Shown here: in pieces, positions 1-7,696 of the stretch
Layout of the letters: every line of letters begins with the position of its first letter
Numbering within the stretch: position 1 is the first letter of the stretch
DNA from: Verrucomicrobiales bacterium
GTDB taxonomy: Bacteria > Verrucomicrobiota > Verrucomicrobiia > Limisphaerales > J093
Assembly: GCA_015075445.1 (NCBI GenBank)
Contig: JABTUJ010000024.1
Location: forward strand, 1 to 64,000
Direction: 5' to 3'
DNA length: 64,000 bases
Position numbers and translations under genes: made by a program
Notes under the pieces: model-generated
What the model saw: the letters and a program-made list of their open reading frames with translations, nothing else
What the model was told of the DNA's origin: nothing
The model's database searches: none

Positions 1-5
1 GTCCC

Positions 6-1355
6 ATGCAACTCCTACCCTCGAAAACCCTCCTCCCGGCACCCGCCCTCTGGCTCGGTGCCGCGCTCGCCGTCACCAGCCTCAGCCAGGCCGCCGACGT
101 CCTCTCCCTGCCCTACAACGTCTCCCTCCTCAAGGAGGCCTTCGCCGAAATCGTCAACACCGATTCCAACCCTGCCCCGCTCAACGGTCCATCCGGCCAG
201 ACGCCGTTCTGGGTGGACATGGTCAATGCCGAAGCAAACAACCAGGGCGGCGACGGCATCTATGTCGCCATTCTCGACACCGGCCTGGTGGCACAGTGGC
301 CCTTCTTCTTCCCCCACGCCAACATCCGCGACGATTGGGGCAAGGGCTTCACCCACGACATCTACTGGGACGACGACTTGGGCGGCCTGGTCGCGGGACC
401 GCTCGTCGAGCGGAACTTCATCACGCATGCCTTCCGCGGCTCCGGACACGGCACGCACGTCACAAGCACGGTGGTTGGTTACCACTTCAGCACCGCCAAC
501 GCCAACTTCCTGGTCCGCGGCGTGGCCCCCAAGGTCACCATCATCCCCGTGCTGGTGCTCGACGCCTGGGAGGTCGCCAGCCCCTACGGCACCTTGTACC
601 TCAGCGGCGGCCTCGACGACATGATCAGCGCCGGCATCCGCTACGTCGCCGACCTGGCCACCACTCACCGGATCAAGATCGTCATCAACATGAGCCTCGG
701 CGGTCCCGAACCCACCGCCGAAATCGAAGACGCGATTAACTACGCGCTCGAACGCGGCGTCATCGTGGTCGCCTCGGCCGGCAACAGTGGCCTCGACGGC
801 ATGGGTTGGCCGGGGGCTTACCCTCAAGTCATCTCCGCGGCCGCCGGCGGCTGGACCCAGCAATGGGTGCCCGTGCCGCCCCAAACGCGTTGGTGGCTCA
901 ATAACGTCACCGAGAAACTGAATACCAGGGATCTCTGGGGCAATAATTGGCAGATGTACCTCGAGGAGTTCAGCTCCCGCCCCAATCCGGCCCTCGGCCA
1001 GACTTGGAAGGAACTGGATGTCTGCGCCCCCGGCGCCTCCATCCCCGGTCCCTACAAGCCCGCCTTCAGCCTCAACCTCGGCTACTACTACCTGTGGGGC
1101 ACCAGCATGGCCGCCCCGCACGTCGCCGGCCTCGCCGCCACCCTCGCCCAGGCCAAACCCGGCCTCACCCAAGCCAGCGCCGAGCGCGTCCTCAAACTCG
1201 CCGCCACCCGCCTGCCCCTCGCTTCCGACGGCGCCATCGTCCTCGATCCCTTCGTGGGCGGCCTCTACGACTTCCTCTGGAAGAACCACGACGCCGGCAC
1301 CGGCTGGTTGACCTGGGATAACATCGAGAAAACCGCCCGGACCCAGCTCAAGTAA
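6..1355 (+). CDS. Exported S8 (subtilisin-like) serine protease
   Basis: A 449-residue secreted endopeptidase of the S8 family. Residues 1-29 form a signal peptide (positively charged start, Ala-rich core, SQAA end). The catalytic triad is visible: Asp91 in AILDTGL, His148 in GHGTHV and Ser367 in GTSMAAPHVAG. The oxyanion Asn260 lies in ASAGNSG. No separate pro-domain is obvious; only about 60 residues separate the signal peptide from the catalytic domain. An insertion of roughly 60 residues (about 280-340, rich in Trp and Asn) lies between the Asn and Ser motifs. It stands alone, followed by a hairpin. Family assignment is secure; the substrate is unknown. Confidence 0.93.
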   Translation: MQLLPSKTLLPAPALWLGAALAVTSLSQAADVLSLPYNVSLLKEAFAEIVNTDSNPAPLNGPSGQTPFWVDMVNAEANNQGGDGIYVAILDTGLVAQWPFFFPHANIRDDWGKGFTHDIYWDDDLGGLVAGPLVERNFITHAFRGSGHGTHVTSTVVGYHFSTANANFLVRGVAPKVTIIPVLVLDAWEVASPYGTLYLSGGLDDMISAGIRYVADLATTHRIKIVINMSLGGPEPTAEIEDAINYALERGVIVVASAGNSGLDGMGWPGAYPQVISAAAGGWTQQWVPVPPQTRWWLNNVTEKLNTRDLWGNNWQMYLEEFSSRPNPALGQTWKELDVCAPGASIPGPYKPAFSLNLGYYYLWGTSMAAPHVAGLAATLAQAKPGLTQASAERVLKLAATRLPLASDGAIVLDPFVGGLYDFLWKNHDAGTGWLTWDNIEKTARTQLK

Positions 1356-1404
1356 CGCGCCGTCGAAGCGCCCTCCGACGCTCCGCAGACGGCTCCCCCA
1401 TCCA

Positions 1405-1440
1405 CCCCCGCCGCGCCCTGCCAATTGGGCATGGCGGGGG
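1405..1440 (+). terminator. Terminator-like GC hairpin after the S8 protease
   Basis: The 8-bp arms CCCCCGCC (1405-1412) and GGCGGGGG (1433-1440) pair perfectly, with an inner GCCC/GGGC pairing around AATT. It begins about 50 bases after the protease stop. There is no T-run, so intrinsic termination is only possible, not clear. Confidence 0.35.
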
Positions 1441-1521
1441 CCGAGAATACAAACTCCCTGAACCTGTGGTGCATGGCTGCTGAGCAGGTCCGCAAGGAAC
1501 AGGACACTTCCCATGAACCTT

Positions 1522-1578
1522 TGGTGCGGGCATCCCGCCTGCTACTCCCTCCCCCAAAGCGCCGCTGGAAGGCGGCGC
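1522..1578 (+). repeat. Interspersed GTGCGGGC-type repeat plus a GC hairpin
   Basis: Bases 1522-1542 match the repeat also found at 24535-24633 (three copies) and 27817-27837; the core reads GTGCGGGCATCCCGCCTGC here. It is followed by the hairpin GCGCCGC/GCGGCGC at 1559-1578. It lies in the leader of the next gene. The unit is itself an imperfect palindrome (GCGGGC...GCCTGC), so it behaves like a REP-type sequence. Confidence 0.6.
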
Positions 1579-1659
1579 ACTCCATACGCTGCGCGCCCCG
1601 CCGAGGGCGGTGACCTCCCCACCGCTTCCCCCGCCCCGCCAGCCTCATGGTCCCGGGGC

Positions 1660-3792
1660 ATGGCCGCGGACGCCCTGGCCACTCTCCCCCGGCAGCCGGC
1701 TCCGACCTCCGTCAGCGTCGCAGTCCACGTCTGTCAGCTCGTCGTCTGTCTCGCCTGTCTGCTCCCGTCGCCCACCTTCGGTCACGGCAACCCCGAAGCC
1801 CCCGTTCCTGCCCTCGCCGCGTTGCAGGTCGAGGACGCCCTGACCGTGGATGGCGTCTTGGACGAGCCGTTCTGGGCCCGCTGTGAGGTCGGCAGCGGCT
1901 TCATCGACACGCGCACCCAGCGACCCGCCGCCGAGCAAACCCTGGTCCGCGTCGCCTACACCCGCTCCCATCTCTACCTCGCCATCGAGTGTCTCGACTC
2001 CGACATGTCGAAGATCCGCGCCACCGAGCGACATGAAGACCGGGCTTTCGTGGGCGATGACTGGGTGGAGATTCACGTGGATCCCCCGCACAACCACCGC
2101 GGCAAGTACGCCTTCTTCACCAATCCACTCGGCACCAAGGCGGACGCCAACGAAGGCCCTTCGGGCGTCTTCAACTACGGCTGGACCGCCGACTGGGAAT
2201 GCGCTGCCCGGATGCTCGCCGACCGCTGGACCTTCGAAATGAAGCTCCCCCTGACCATGATGAACTACTTCCGGCGCGACGGCGAACGCTGGGGTTTCAA
2301 CGTCACCCGCCTCCAGCGGCGCACCGACGTCACGAGCTTCTGGAGCTTCAGTGCCACCGACATGTACAAGCCGCGGCACTTTGGCCACCTCACCGGGCTT
2401 AACCTCGAAAACAGCCAGTTCGACCGCAACTGGGAGTTCACCCCCTATGTCAGCGCCCGCGTCGACTTCAACGGCGCCACTGAGATCGTGCCCCGCGGCG
2501 GCGCGGACCTCAGCTTCCGCCTCACCCCGGCCATCACCACCGCCTGGACCCTGCTCCCTGACTACGGCCATCTCGAAGCGGACGACGACACCATCGAGTT
2601 GCGGGACACCGAACGGTTCCTGCCAGAAAAGCGCCTTTTCTTCCGCGAAGGTGAGGAGCTCATGCGTCAACCGCACCGCGTCTACTACAGCCGGCGGTTC
2701 AGCGAGATCGACGGCGCCGGCAAAGCCTCCGGTCTGCTCCCCGGCTTCAGCTTCAACGCCATGGACGTCTTCGGCGACGTCACCCACGACGGCGATTTCC
2801 ATGGCAACTCCGCCGTCCTGCGCGTCATGCAGGACGTCCGCGAGCGCTCCTACCTCGGTTACTATGCCGGCCTCCACCTCGAGCAGGGCCACGCCTACGC
2901 GGGCAGCGCGGACGGCTACCTCTTCCTCAACGACGCCTGGCGGGTGCAGTTCCAGGGCGCCGTGGCTGACGAACGCCTCCAGGACCCCTCCCAGAACCTC
3001 GACCGCGCAGGGACGGATTACCTCGGCAGCACCGCCCTCGTCTACTCGGCCTACCCTTGGACGGCCCAGGTGACCTACACCGCCATCACACCCGCCTTCA
3101 ACCCGCTCCTCGGCTACATTCCGCGCCGCGACATCTTCGGTCCCTCGCTTTTCACCCAACTCGACCTGCGTTCCGGCGACGCCTGGTACAAGCAGACCCT
3201 CGTGACCTACAACCCCCGCTATTACGTCAACGCGGACGGGGTCAACACGATCCTCGACCACGACCTCCTCTCCAACGTCGTCTTCCGGAATGACCTCGGC
3301 GTCCGTCTCGGCTACTTCAACAATTACCGTCACCTGCCCGACGACTCCGACCGCTACACGACGACCTACTACAACGAGCGGATCTCGATGGGCCTGGATC
3401 TCTGGGCCTCGGACTACTACAAGGCCATCAACCTCACCTACGCCCTCGGCGAGTTTGAGGACCTCGACTATCACGAGGCCATCTGGGGCAAACGCTTCAA
3501 GTTCTGGGAACGCCTGCCCCTCCGCCACGAACTCGTCGTCCGCTGGGAAACGCCCCCTGCGGGCGACCCCGACACCGTCTGGCTCAACCGCATCGTCGCC
3601 GACCTCTACCTCTCCAAGATCATGTGGGTCAAGGCCTCCATCCAGAACCGCCCCGACAGCGTCCATAACTACAGCGTCATCTATACCTGGAAACTCAAGT
3701 ACAACACGTACTTTTACGTCGCCTACAACGACGTCACCGATGGTGACGCCTCCGGGCGCAGTGTCCTCACCAAGATCACCTATACGTTCTAG
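1660..3792 (+). CDS. Exported CBM9-like / DUF5916-type beta-barrel protein
   Basis: About 710 residues. The ATG at 1660 is chosen because a hydrophobic signal segment (VCQLVVCLACLLP) follows shortly after; the open frame continues upstream to 1513 through repeat sequence. After the signal comes a CBM9/DOMON-like beta domain (roughly residues 50-270; VDGVLDEPFWARCE, then DDWVEIHVDP). The rest, to the C-terminus, is rich in alternating aromatic strands (YYAGLHLEQG, RNDLGVRLGYFNNY, final ITYTF), as in the DUF5916 membrane-barrel-like family. The last residue is Phe, typical of outer-membrane beta-barrels. Probably an outer-membrane carbohydrate-associated protein; exact ligand unknown. Confidence 0.8.
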   Translation: MAADALATLPRQPAPTSVSVAVHVCQLVVCLACLLPSPTFGHGNPEAPVPALAALQVEDALTVDGVLDEPFWARCEVGSGFIDTRTQRPAAEQTLVRVAYTRSHLYLAIECLDSDMSKIRATERHEDRAFVGDDWVEIHVDPPHNHRGKYAFFTNPLGTKADANEGPSGVFNYGWTADWECAARMLADRWTFEMKLPLTMMNYFRRDGERWGFNVTRLQRRTDVTSFWSFSATDMYKPRHFGHLTGLNLENSQFDRNWEFTPYVSARVDFNGATEIVPRGGADLSFRLTPAITTAWTLLPDYGHLEADDDTIELRDTERFLPEKRLFFREGEELMRQPHRVYYSRRFSEIDGAGKASGLLPGFSFNAMDVFGDVTHDGDFHGNSAVLRVMQDVRERSYLGYYAGLHLEQGHAYAGSADGYLFLNDAWRVQFQGAVADERLQDPSQNLDRAGTDYLGSTALVYSAYPWTAQVTYTAITPAFNPLLGYIPRRDIFGPSLFTQLDLRSGDAWYKQTLVTYNPRYYVNADGVNTILDHDLLSNVVFRNDLGVRLGYFNNYRHLPDDSDRYTTTYYNERISMGLDLWASDYYKAINLTYALGEFEDLDYHEAIWGKRFKFWERLPLRHELVVRWETPPAGDPDTVWLNRIVADLYLSKIMWVKASIQNRPDSVHNYSVIYTWKLKYNTYFYVAYNDVTDGDASGRSVLTKITYTF

Positions 3793-3866
3793 CCCGTTCG
3801 ATCCGAAATGAGGCTTGATTTCCCCCCGCCCCCTCTCATCCTCTGTTCCACAAACTGACGACCGTT

Positions 3867-4100
3867 ATGGCTGATCAAGCGAACAAATACCCCGAGAACG
3901 CCTCCGGCAAGTACTACGTCGATAATCAGTGCATTGATTGCGACCTGTGCCGCGAGACCGCGCCGAATAATTTCAAACGCAACGAGGACGGCGGCTATTC
4001 CTACGTGTGCAAGCAGCCCGAAACCCCCGAGGAAGAAGGTCAGTGCAAGGAGGCCAAGGAAGGGTGCCCGGTCGAAGCCATCGGGGACGACGGCTCCTAG
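3867..4100 (+). CDS. Small [4Fe-4S] ferredoxin
   Basis: A 77-residue soluble electron carrier. Cys22, Cys25 and Cys28 (CIDCDLC) and Cys67 followed by Pro (GCPVEAI) form one classical [4Fe-4S] site. Cys48 and Cys60 are extra; in single-cluster ferredoxins two such cysteines can form a disulfide in place of the second cluster. The protein is very acidic (EEEGQCKEAKEG). It stands alone, 74 bases after the preceding gene, and is followed immediately by a strong hairpin terminator. The redox partner cannot be told from context. Confidence 0.9.
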   Translation: MADQANKYPENASGKYYVDNQCIDCDLCRETAPNNFKRNEDGGYSYVCKQPETPEEEGQCKEAKEGCPVEAIGDDGS

Positions 4101-4142
4101 CCCCCCGCCGCCCTATTCCTTTCCCGCTTTACGTCGTCGTCC

Positions 4143-4178
4143 ACCGCCCGTGGGAATGCCTCACGGGCGGTTTGCTTT
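4143..4178 (+). terminator. Intrinsic terminator of the ferredoxin gene
   Basis: A perfect 10-bp stem, ACCGCCCGTG (4143-4152) with CACGGGCGGT (4162-4171), is followed by TTGCTTT. It overlaps the 3' end of the convergent tsaD gene, whose stop codon lies inside the hairpin. Confidence 0.75.
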
Positions 4179-5210
4179 GGGTTCCCCGGCCAGCTCCCAG
4201 CCCGGCCGCATCTCCTCATCCAGGCTCGTCGGCGGCGCGCCCCGCTCGAGGAGTCGCCCGGCCAACACCGCCACCATCGCCGCGTTGTCCGTGCACAGCG
4301 CCCGCTCCGCCAACCGCAAGCGCAGCCCCCGCGCCGCACAGCCGGCCGCCAGTTGCGCCCGCAGCGACCGGTTGCACGTCACCCCGCCCGACGCGGTGAC
4401 GCACCGCACCCCCAGCCGCTTCGCCGCCCGCAGCGTCTTGGCCACCAGCACCTCGACAATCGCCGCTTGCACGCTGGCACACAGATCGCGCACCGCCCCC
4501 CGGTCGCGCAGCAGTTCAGGATGATCCCGCACGTGATACCGCACCGACGTCTTCAGCCCGCTGAAGCTGAAGTCGTCGTTCGCCTCGCCCAACAAGGGCC
4601 GGGGGAACCGGAACCGCGTCGGATCGCCCTCGGCCGCCCAGGCGTCCAGCACCGGCCCGCCCGGGTAGGGCAGGCCGAGCAGCTTGGCCGCCTTGTCAAA
4701 GCACTCGCCTGCCGCGTCATCCAGCGTCGAGCCCAGCACCCGATGCCGCAGCTCCCCCTCGACGAACACCAGCATCGTGTGCCCCCCGCTGACGATCAGC
4801 GACACGTTCGGTTCGAACTGATCGAAGGCCGCCCGCAGCGGGTCGCCCCCGATCCACGGCGAATACAGGTGTGCCTCGTGGTGATGGACGCCGATGAAAG
4901 GCCGATCCAGCGCGTAGGCCAATCCCTGCGCCGCCTTCAGCCCCACCAGCAGCGCGTTGGGCAACCCCGGCCCCTGCGTGGCCGCCACGGCCGTCAATGC
5001 CTCCACGCCGACCTTCGCCTCGGCCAGGGTCCGCCGGCACAGCGGCTGCCAGTGCCGCAGATGCTCGCGGGTCGCCAGCTCCGGTACCACCCCCCCGTAC
5101 GCGGCGTGGAGGTCCACCTGCGACGCCACGTGATGCGCCCGCACCACCCCGTCCCGCACCACCGCGCAAGCCGTCTCGTCGCACGAAGTCTCGAGGGCGA
5201 GGACCGTCAC
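4161..5210 (-). CDS. tsaD: tRNA N6-adenosine threonylcarbamoyltransferase TsaD
   Basis: 349 residues, full length for the family. TsaD transfers the threonylcarbamoyl group from TsaC-type threonylcarbamoyl-AMP to A37 of ANN-decoding tRNAs, working in the cytoplasm with TsaB and TsaE. Motifs seen: the N-terminal ASKHA fold start (LALETSCDETACAVV), the metal-binding HHHEAH (residues 109-114), the nucleotide-binding SLIVSGGHTML, and the late GGVTCNRSLR and CTDNAAMVA segments. It lies 42 bases downstream of the S41 protease gene on the same strand, so the two may be cotranscribed. Its 3' end is convergent with the ferredoxin gene. Confidence 0.97.
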   Translation of the reverse strand: MTVLALETSCDETACAVVRDGVVRAHHVASQVDLHAAYGGVVPELATREHLRHWQPLCRRTLAEAKVGVEALTAVAATQGPGLPNALLVGLKAAQGLAYALDRPFIGVHHHEAHLYSPWIGGDPLRAAFDQFEPNVSLIVSGGHTMLVFVEGELRHRVLGSTLDDAAGECFDKAAKLLGLPYPGGPVLDAWAAEGDPTRFRFPRPLLGEANDDFSFSGLKTSVRYHVRDHPELLRDRGAVRDLCASVQAAIVEVLVAKTLRAAKRLGVRCVTASGGVTCNRSLRAQLAAGCAARGLRLRLAERALCTDNAAMVAVLAGRLLERGAPPTSLDEEMRPGWELAGEPKANRP

Positions 5211-5252
5211 AGCGCGCGATCCTGATCGGACTGGCTCATCGGAAGGAGAGGG

Positions 5253-6578
5253 CTAGTTCCGCGGCAGGCTCGGGACCTTGGAGGCTTTCGCCAGCTTGCC
5301 GTTCCGCTGCGCGAAGAGCGCCATGCCCTTGAGCAGATCGCGCGCCCGCTCGAGCGGTTCGTCCCGCACCGCGAGCACCTCTTCCCGTTCCGTCGGAGTC
5401 AAGGTTGCCAGCATGCCGGGCGAGCGCTGCAGGTCGATGGCGCGCTCCTCTTCGGGCGTGAGTGAAGCCAGGATGTCCGGCGTGATCCCCTGCTCATGGA
5501 TCACCTTGTGGCTGGGCGTGTAGTACTTCGCCGTGGTGAGCCGCAACGCCGCTCCGTCCTGGATCTCGATCACGCTTTGCACCGAGCCCTTCCCGAAGGT
5601 CCGCTCGCCGACCACCACCGCCCGCTTCAAGTCCTGCATGCAGCCGGCGACAATCTCCGACGCGCTGGCGCTGCCCTCATTCACCAGAATGGCCAGCGGA
5701 AACTCGTAGTGCGAACCCCGTGTGGGCACGCGGAACTCCCGCCGCTCCGAGGGGTCGCGGCCCTCGGTGGTCACGACCAGGGTCCTCGGCGGCAGAAACA
5801 GGCTGCAGACCTTGGCCGCCTGATCGAGCAGTCCGCCCGGGTTGTTGCGCAGGTCCACCACCAGCCCCACCATGCCCTGGGCCTCGAGCCGCTGGATGGC
5901 CGTCTCCAACTCCCCCGCGGTCCGCTCGCCAAACTGCGCCAGCCGCACGTACCCGATCCGGTCCTCGCCCAGCTTGAAATCGCGGCCGCCCCGCGCATCC
6001 GTGACCGTCTCGATCTTGATGATCTCCCGCTTCAGGGTGTGCTCCTGCCGGGCGCCGTTGTCCGGCTGCTCCACCGTCATGCGCACCTCGGTTCCCGGCA
6101 CTCCCCGGAGCAGCACCACGGCGTCCGCCGCCGCCATCCCCGCCGCGTCACGGTCGTTGATCCGGACGATGCGCTGACCCGACCGGATGCCGACCCGCGA
6201 CGAGGGCGAATCGTCCATCACACCGATCACCGTCAGGAAGTCGCCCACCACGTTGATCTGAAGCCCCACGCCGCCGTACGCGCCCTCGGTGTCGTCCCTG
6301 AAATCCCCGTACTTCCGCGGGTCCAGGAATTCGCTGTGCGGATCCAGCGTGTTCAACATCCCCTTGAGCGCGCCGTACACCAGGTCCTGGTAGCTGAGGT
6401 CAGCGCCATCCACATAGTCCTGCCGCACTCGCTCGAGCACCTGGGTGAAGAGGCGCAGGTTGCGGTACACGTCGTTCTTGCCCGCCTCATCCGCCGAACG
6501 CACGTAGACCTGGGCGCCCAAGAAGAGGTTCACGCCCAGGGCCAACACCACCGTCGAATACAACCACCGGTTTTTCAT
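5253..6578 (-). CDS. C-terminal processing protease, S41 family (CtpA/Prc-like)
   Basis: About 441 residues from the ATG at 6578, chosen because GCGAGG sits a few bases upstream; an alternative ATG is at 6599. Residues 5-24 form an uncleaved signal or membrane anchor, so the enzyme acts in the periplasm. A PDZ domain spans about 100-175 (GVGLQI to MTVE). In the catalytic domain Ser305 (GSASASEI) and Lys330 (FGKGSVQS) are 25 residues apart, as in D1-processing protease. VVDLRNNPGG is also typical. The family trims C-termini or degrades envelope proteins. It lies upstream of tsaD on the same strand. Confidence 0.93.
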   Translation of the reverse strand: MKNRWLYSTVVLALGVNLFLGAQVYVRSADEAGKNDVYRNLRLFTQVLERVRQDYVDGADLSYQDLVYGALKGMLNTLDPHSEFLDPRKYGDFRDDTEGAYGGVGLQINVVGDFLTVIGVMDDSPSSRVGIRSGQRIVRINDRDAAGMAAADAVVLLRGVPGTEVRMTVEQPDNGARQEHTLKREIIKIETVTDARGGRDFKLGEDRIGYVRLAQFGERTAGELETAIQRLEAQGMVGLVVDLRNNPGGLLDQAAKVCSLFLPPRTLVVTTEGRDPSERREFRVPTRGSHYEFPLAILVNEGSASASEIVAGCMQDLKRAVVVGERTFGKGSVQSVIEIQDGAALRLTTAKYYTPSHKVIHEQGITPDILASLTPEEERAIDLQRSPGMLATLTPTEREEVLAVRDEPLERARDLLKGMALFAQRNGKLAKASKVPSLPRN

Positions 6579-6719
6579 CGGCCGCCTCGCGGTTTCCATT
6601 CGCGCACACTCTAACGACCCGCTCCGCCCCTGGCAAGAACCCCGCCGCCCCGCCCCAGCAACTCCCATTGTGGCTTGGACGACTGGGAACGCAGAGGTTT
6701 GGCCGGGTTTAGGCACACC

Positions 6720-6889
6720 CAGACCTTCACCCCGCCGATTCAGACCCCCCGCCGATGGAATCTCCGTCGAACCCGTCCCCGCTCCAGCCCACCCTCTTAC
6801 CCCATCTGCGGTCGCTCTGAATCTGCGGGACCACTCCCCAGACCTTCACCCCGCCGATTCAGAGCCCCCGCCGATGGAATCCGCGTCGA
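6720..6889. repeat. 51-bp direct repeat in the gap between ispD and the S41 gene
   Basis: Bases 6720-6770 and 6839-6889 are nearly identical (both start CAGACCTTCACCCCGCCGAT and end near CGTCGA). The copies are 119 bases apart. The 6579-6967 gap holds no credible gene; this duplication is the only structure I see in it. Confidence 0.7.
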
Positions 6890-6967
6890 GTTCCGCAAAA
6901 AAATGCAAAAATCGTTCGGGGGCTGGCGCCGGAGATCTCCGCCACTCGCGCCTGCGCCTCGTCGGTC

Positions 6968-7678
6968 TCAGCCCGCACCTGCCAAAACGAGAATTGCTGC
7001 GCCCGCCCGCAGGCGCAGCGCCACCACCTCGAGATCGGCCGGCGTGGTGACCTTCGGATTCGGCTCGGGGCTTTCGACCAGCCGCACCGGCTGGCCGATC
7101 AGCGCACACGCCGCCGTGTCATCCGTCACCTGCAACCCCTGCTGGCGCACGGCCTCGAGCGCGCGCCGGATCACCTCGATGCGAAAGGTCTGCGGTGTCT
7201 GCACCGCCCAAAGCCGGCTCCGGTCCGGATGCCCGCTCACCCGGATCCCATCCTCCGACTCCTTGATGGTATCGGTCACCCGCTGCGCCGCCACCGCCGC
7301 ACCCGTCTCGGCCGCCGCCGCCAGCGTGGCCGCAATCAGCTCCTCGCTCACGCACGGCCGCGCGCCGTCCTGGATCGCCACGAGCCTGCTCTCCGCGGAC
7401 AACGCCGCCAGTCCATTCCAGACCGAGTCCTGCCGTTCGGCGCCGCCGGGCACCAACCGGAACGGCTTGCGCCATCCTTCGCGGGCTGCCAGTTCGACAA
7501 AGACGGGCTCGAACCCGGCCCGCACCACCAGGACGATCTCGTCAATGCACGCGGCAGCGTCGAACCGCGCCCACGTGTGCGCAATCACGGGACGCCCGGC
7601 CACCTCGAGGAACAGCTTGTCCACCCCGGGCCCCATGCGTTTGCCCTGCCCGGCGGCGACGATCACAGCGGCGTTCAT
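6968..7678 (-). CDS. ispD: 2-C-methyl-D-erythritol 4-phosphate cytidylyltransferase IspD
   Basis: 236 residues, the usual length. It makes 4-diphosphocytidyl-methylerythritol from MEP and CTP, the third step of the non-mevalonate isoprenoid pathway. Seen: the nucleotide-binding loop AAGQGKRMG near the N-terminus, VPGGAERQDSVWNGL, the catalytic IQDGARPCVS, the WAVQTPQTF segment and VTDDTAACAL. The C-terminus carries a short Ala/Leu-rich extension beyond PADLEVVALRL. It starts 18 bases after the stop of the exported protein at 7697-9952, so the two probably share a transcript although they are functionally unrelated. ispF is not in the window. Confidence 0.96.
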   Translation of the reverse strand: MNAAVIVAAGQGKRMGPGVDKLFLEVAGRPVIAHTWARFDAAACIDEIVLVVRAGFEPVFVELAAREGWRKPFRLVPGGAERQDSVWNGLAALSAESRLVAIQDGARPCVSEELIAATLAAAAETGAAVAAQRVTDTIKESEDGIRVSGHPDRSRLWAVQTPQTFRIEVIRRALEAVRQQGLQVTDDTAACALIGQPVRLVESPEPNPKVTTPADLEVVALRLRAGAAILVLAGAG

Positions 7679-7696
7679 GCGTTCTCCCCGTCCTCC

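Noticed and set aside
15..1514. Long minus-strand open frame opposite the S8 protease
   Set aside because: Gly/Val/Glu-rich antisense reading of a GC-rich gene; no motifs, while the plus strand has a complete protease with triad.
1645..3666. Long minus-strand open frame opposite the CBM9/DUF5916 gene
   Set aside because: Antisense of a clear exported protein; composition is that of a shadow frame.
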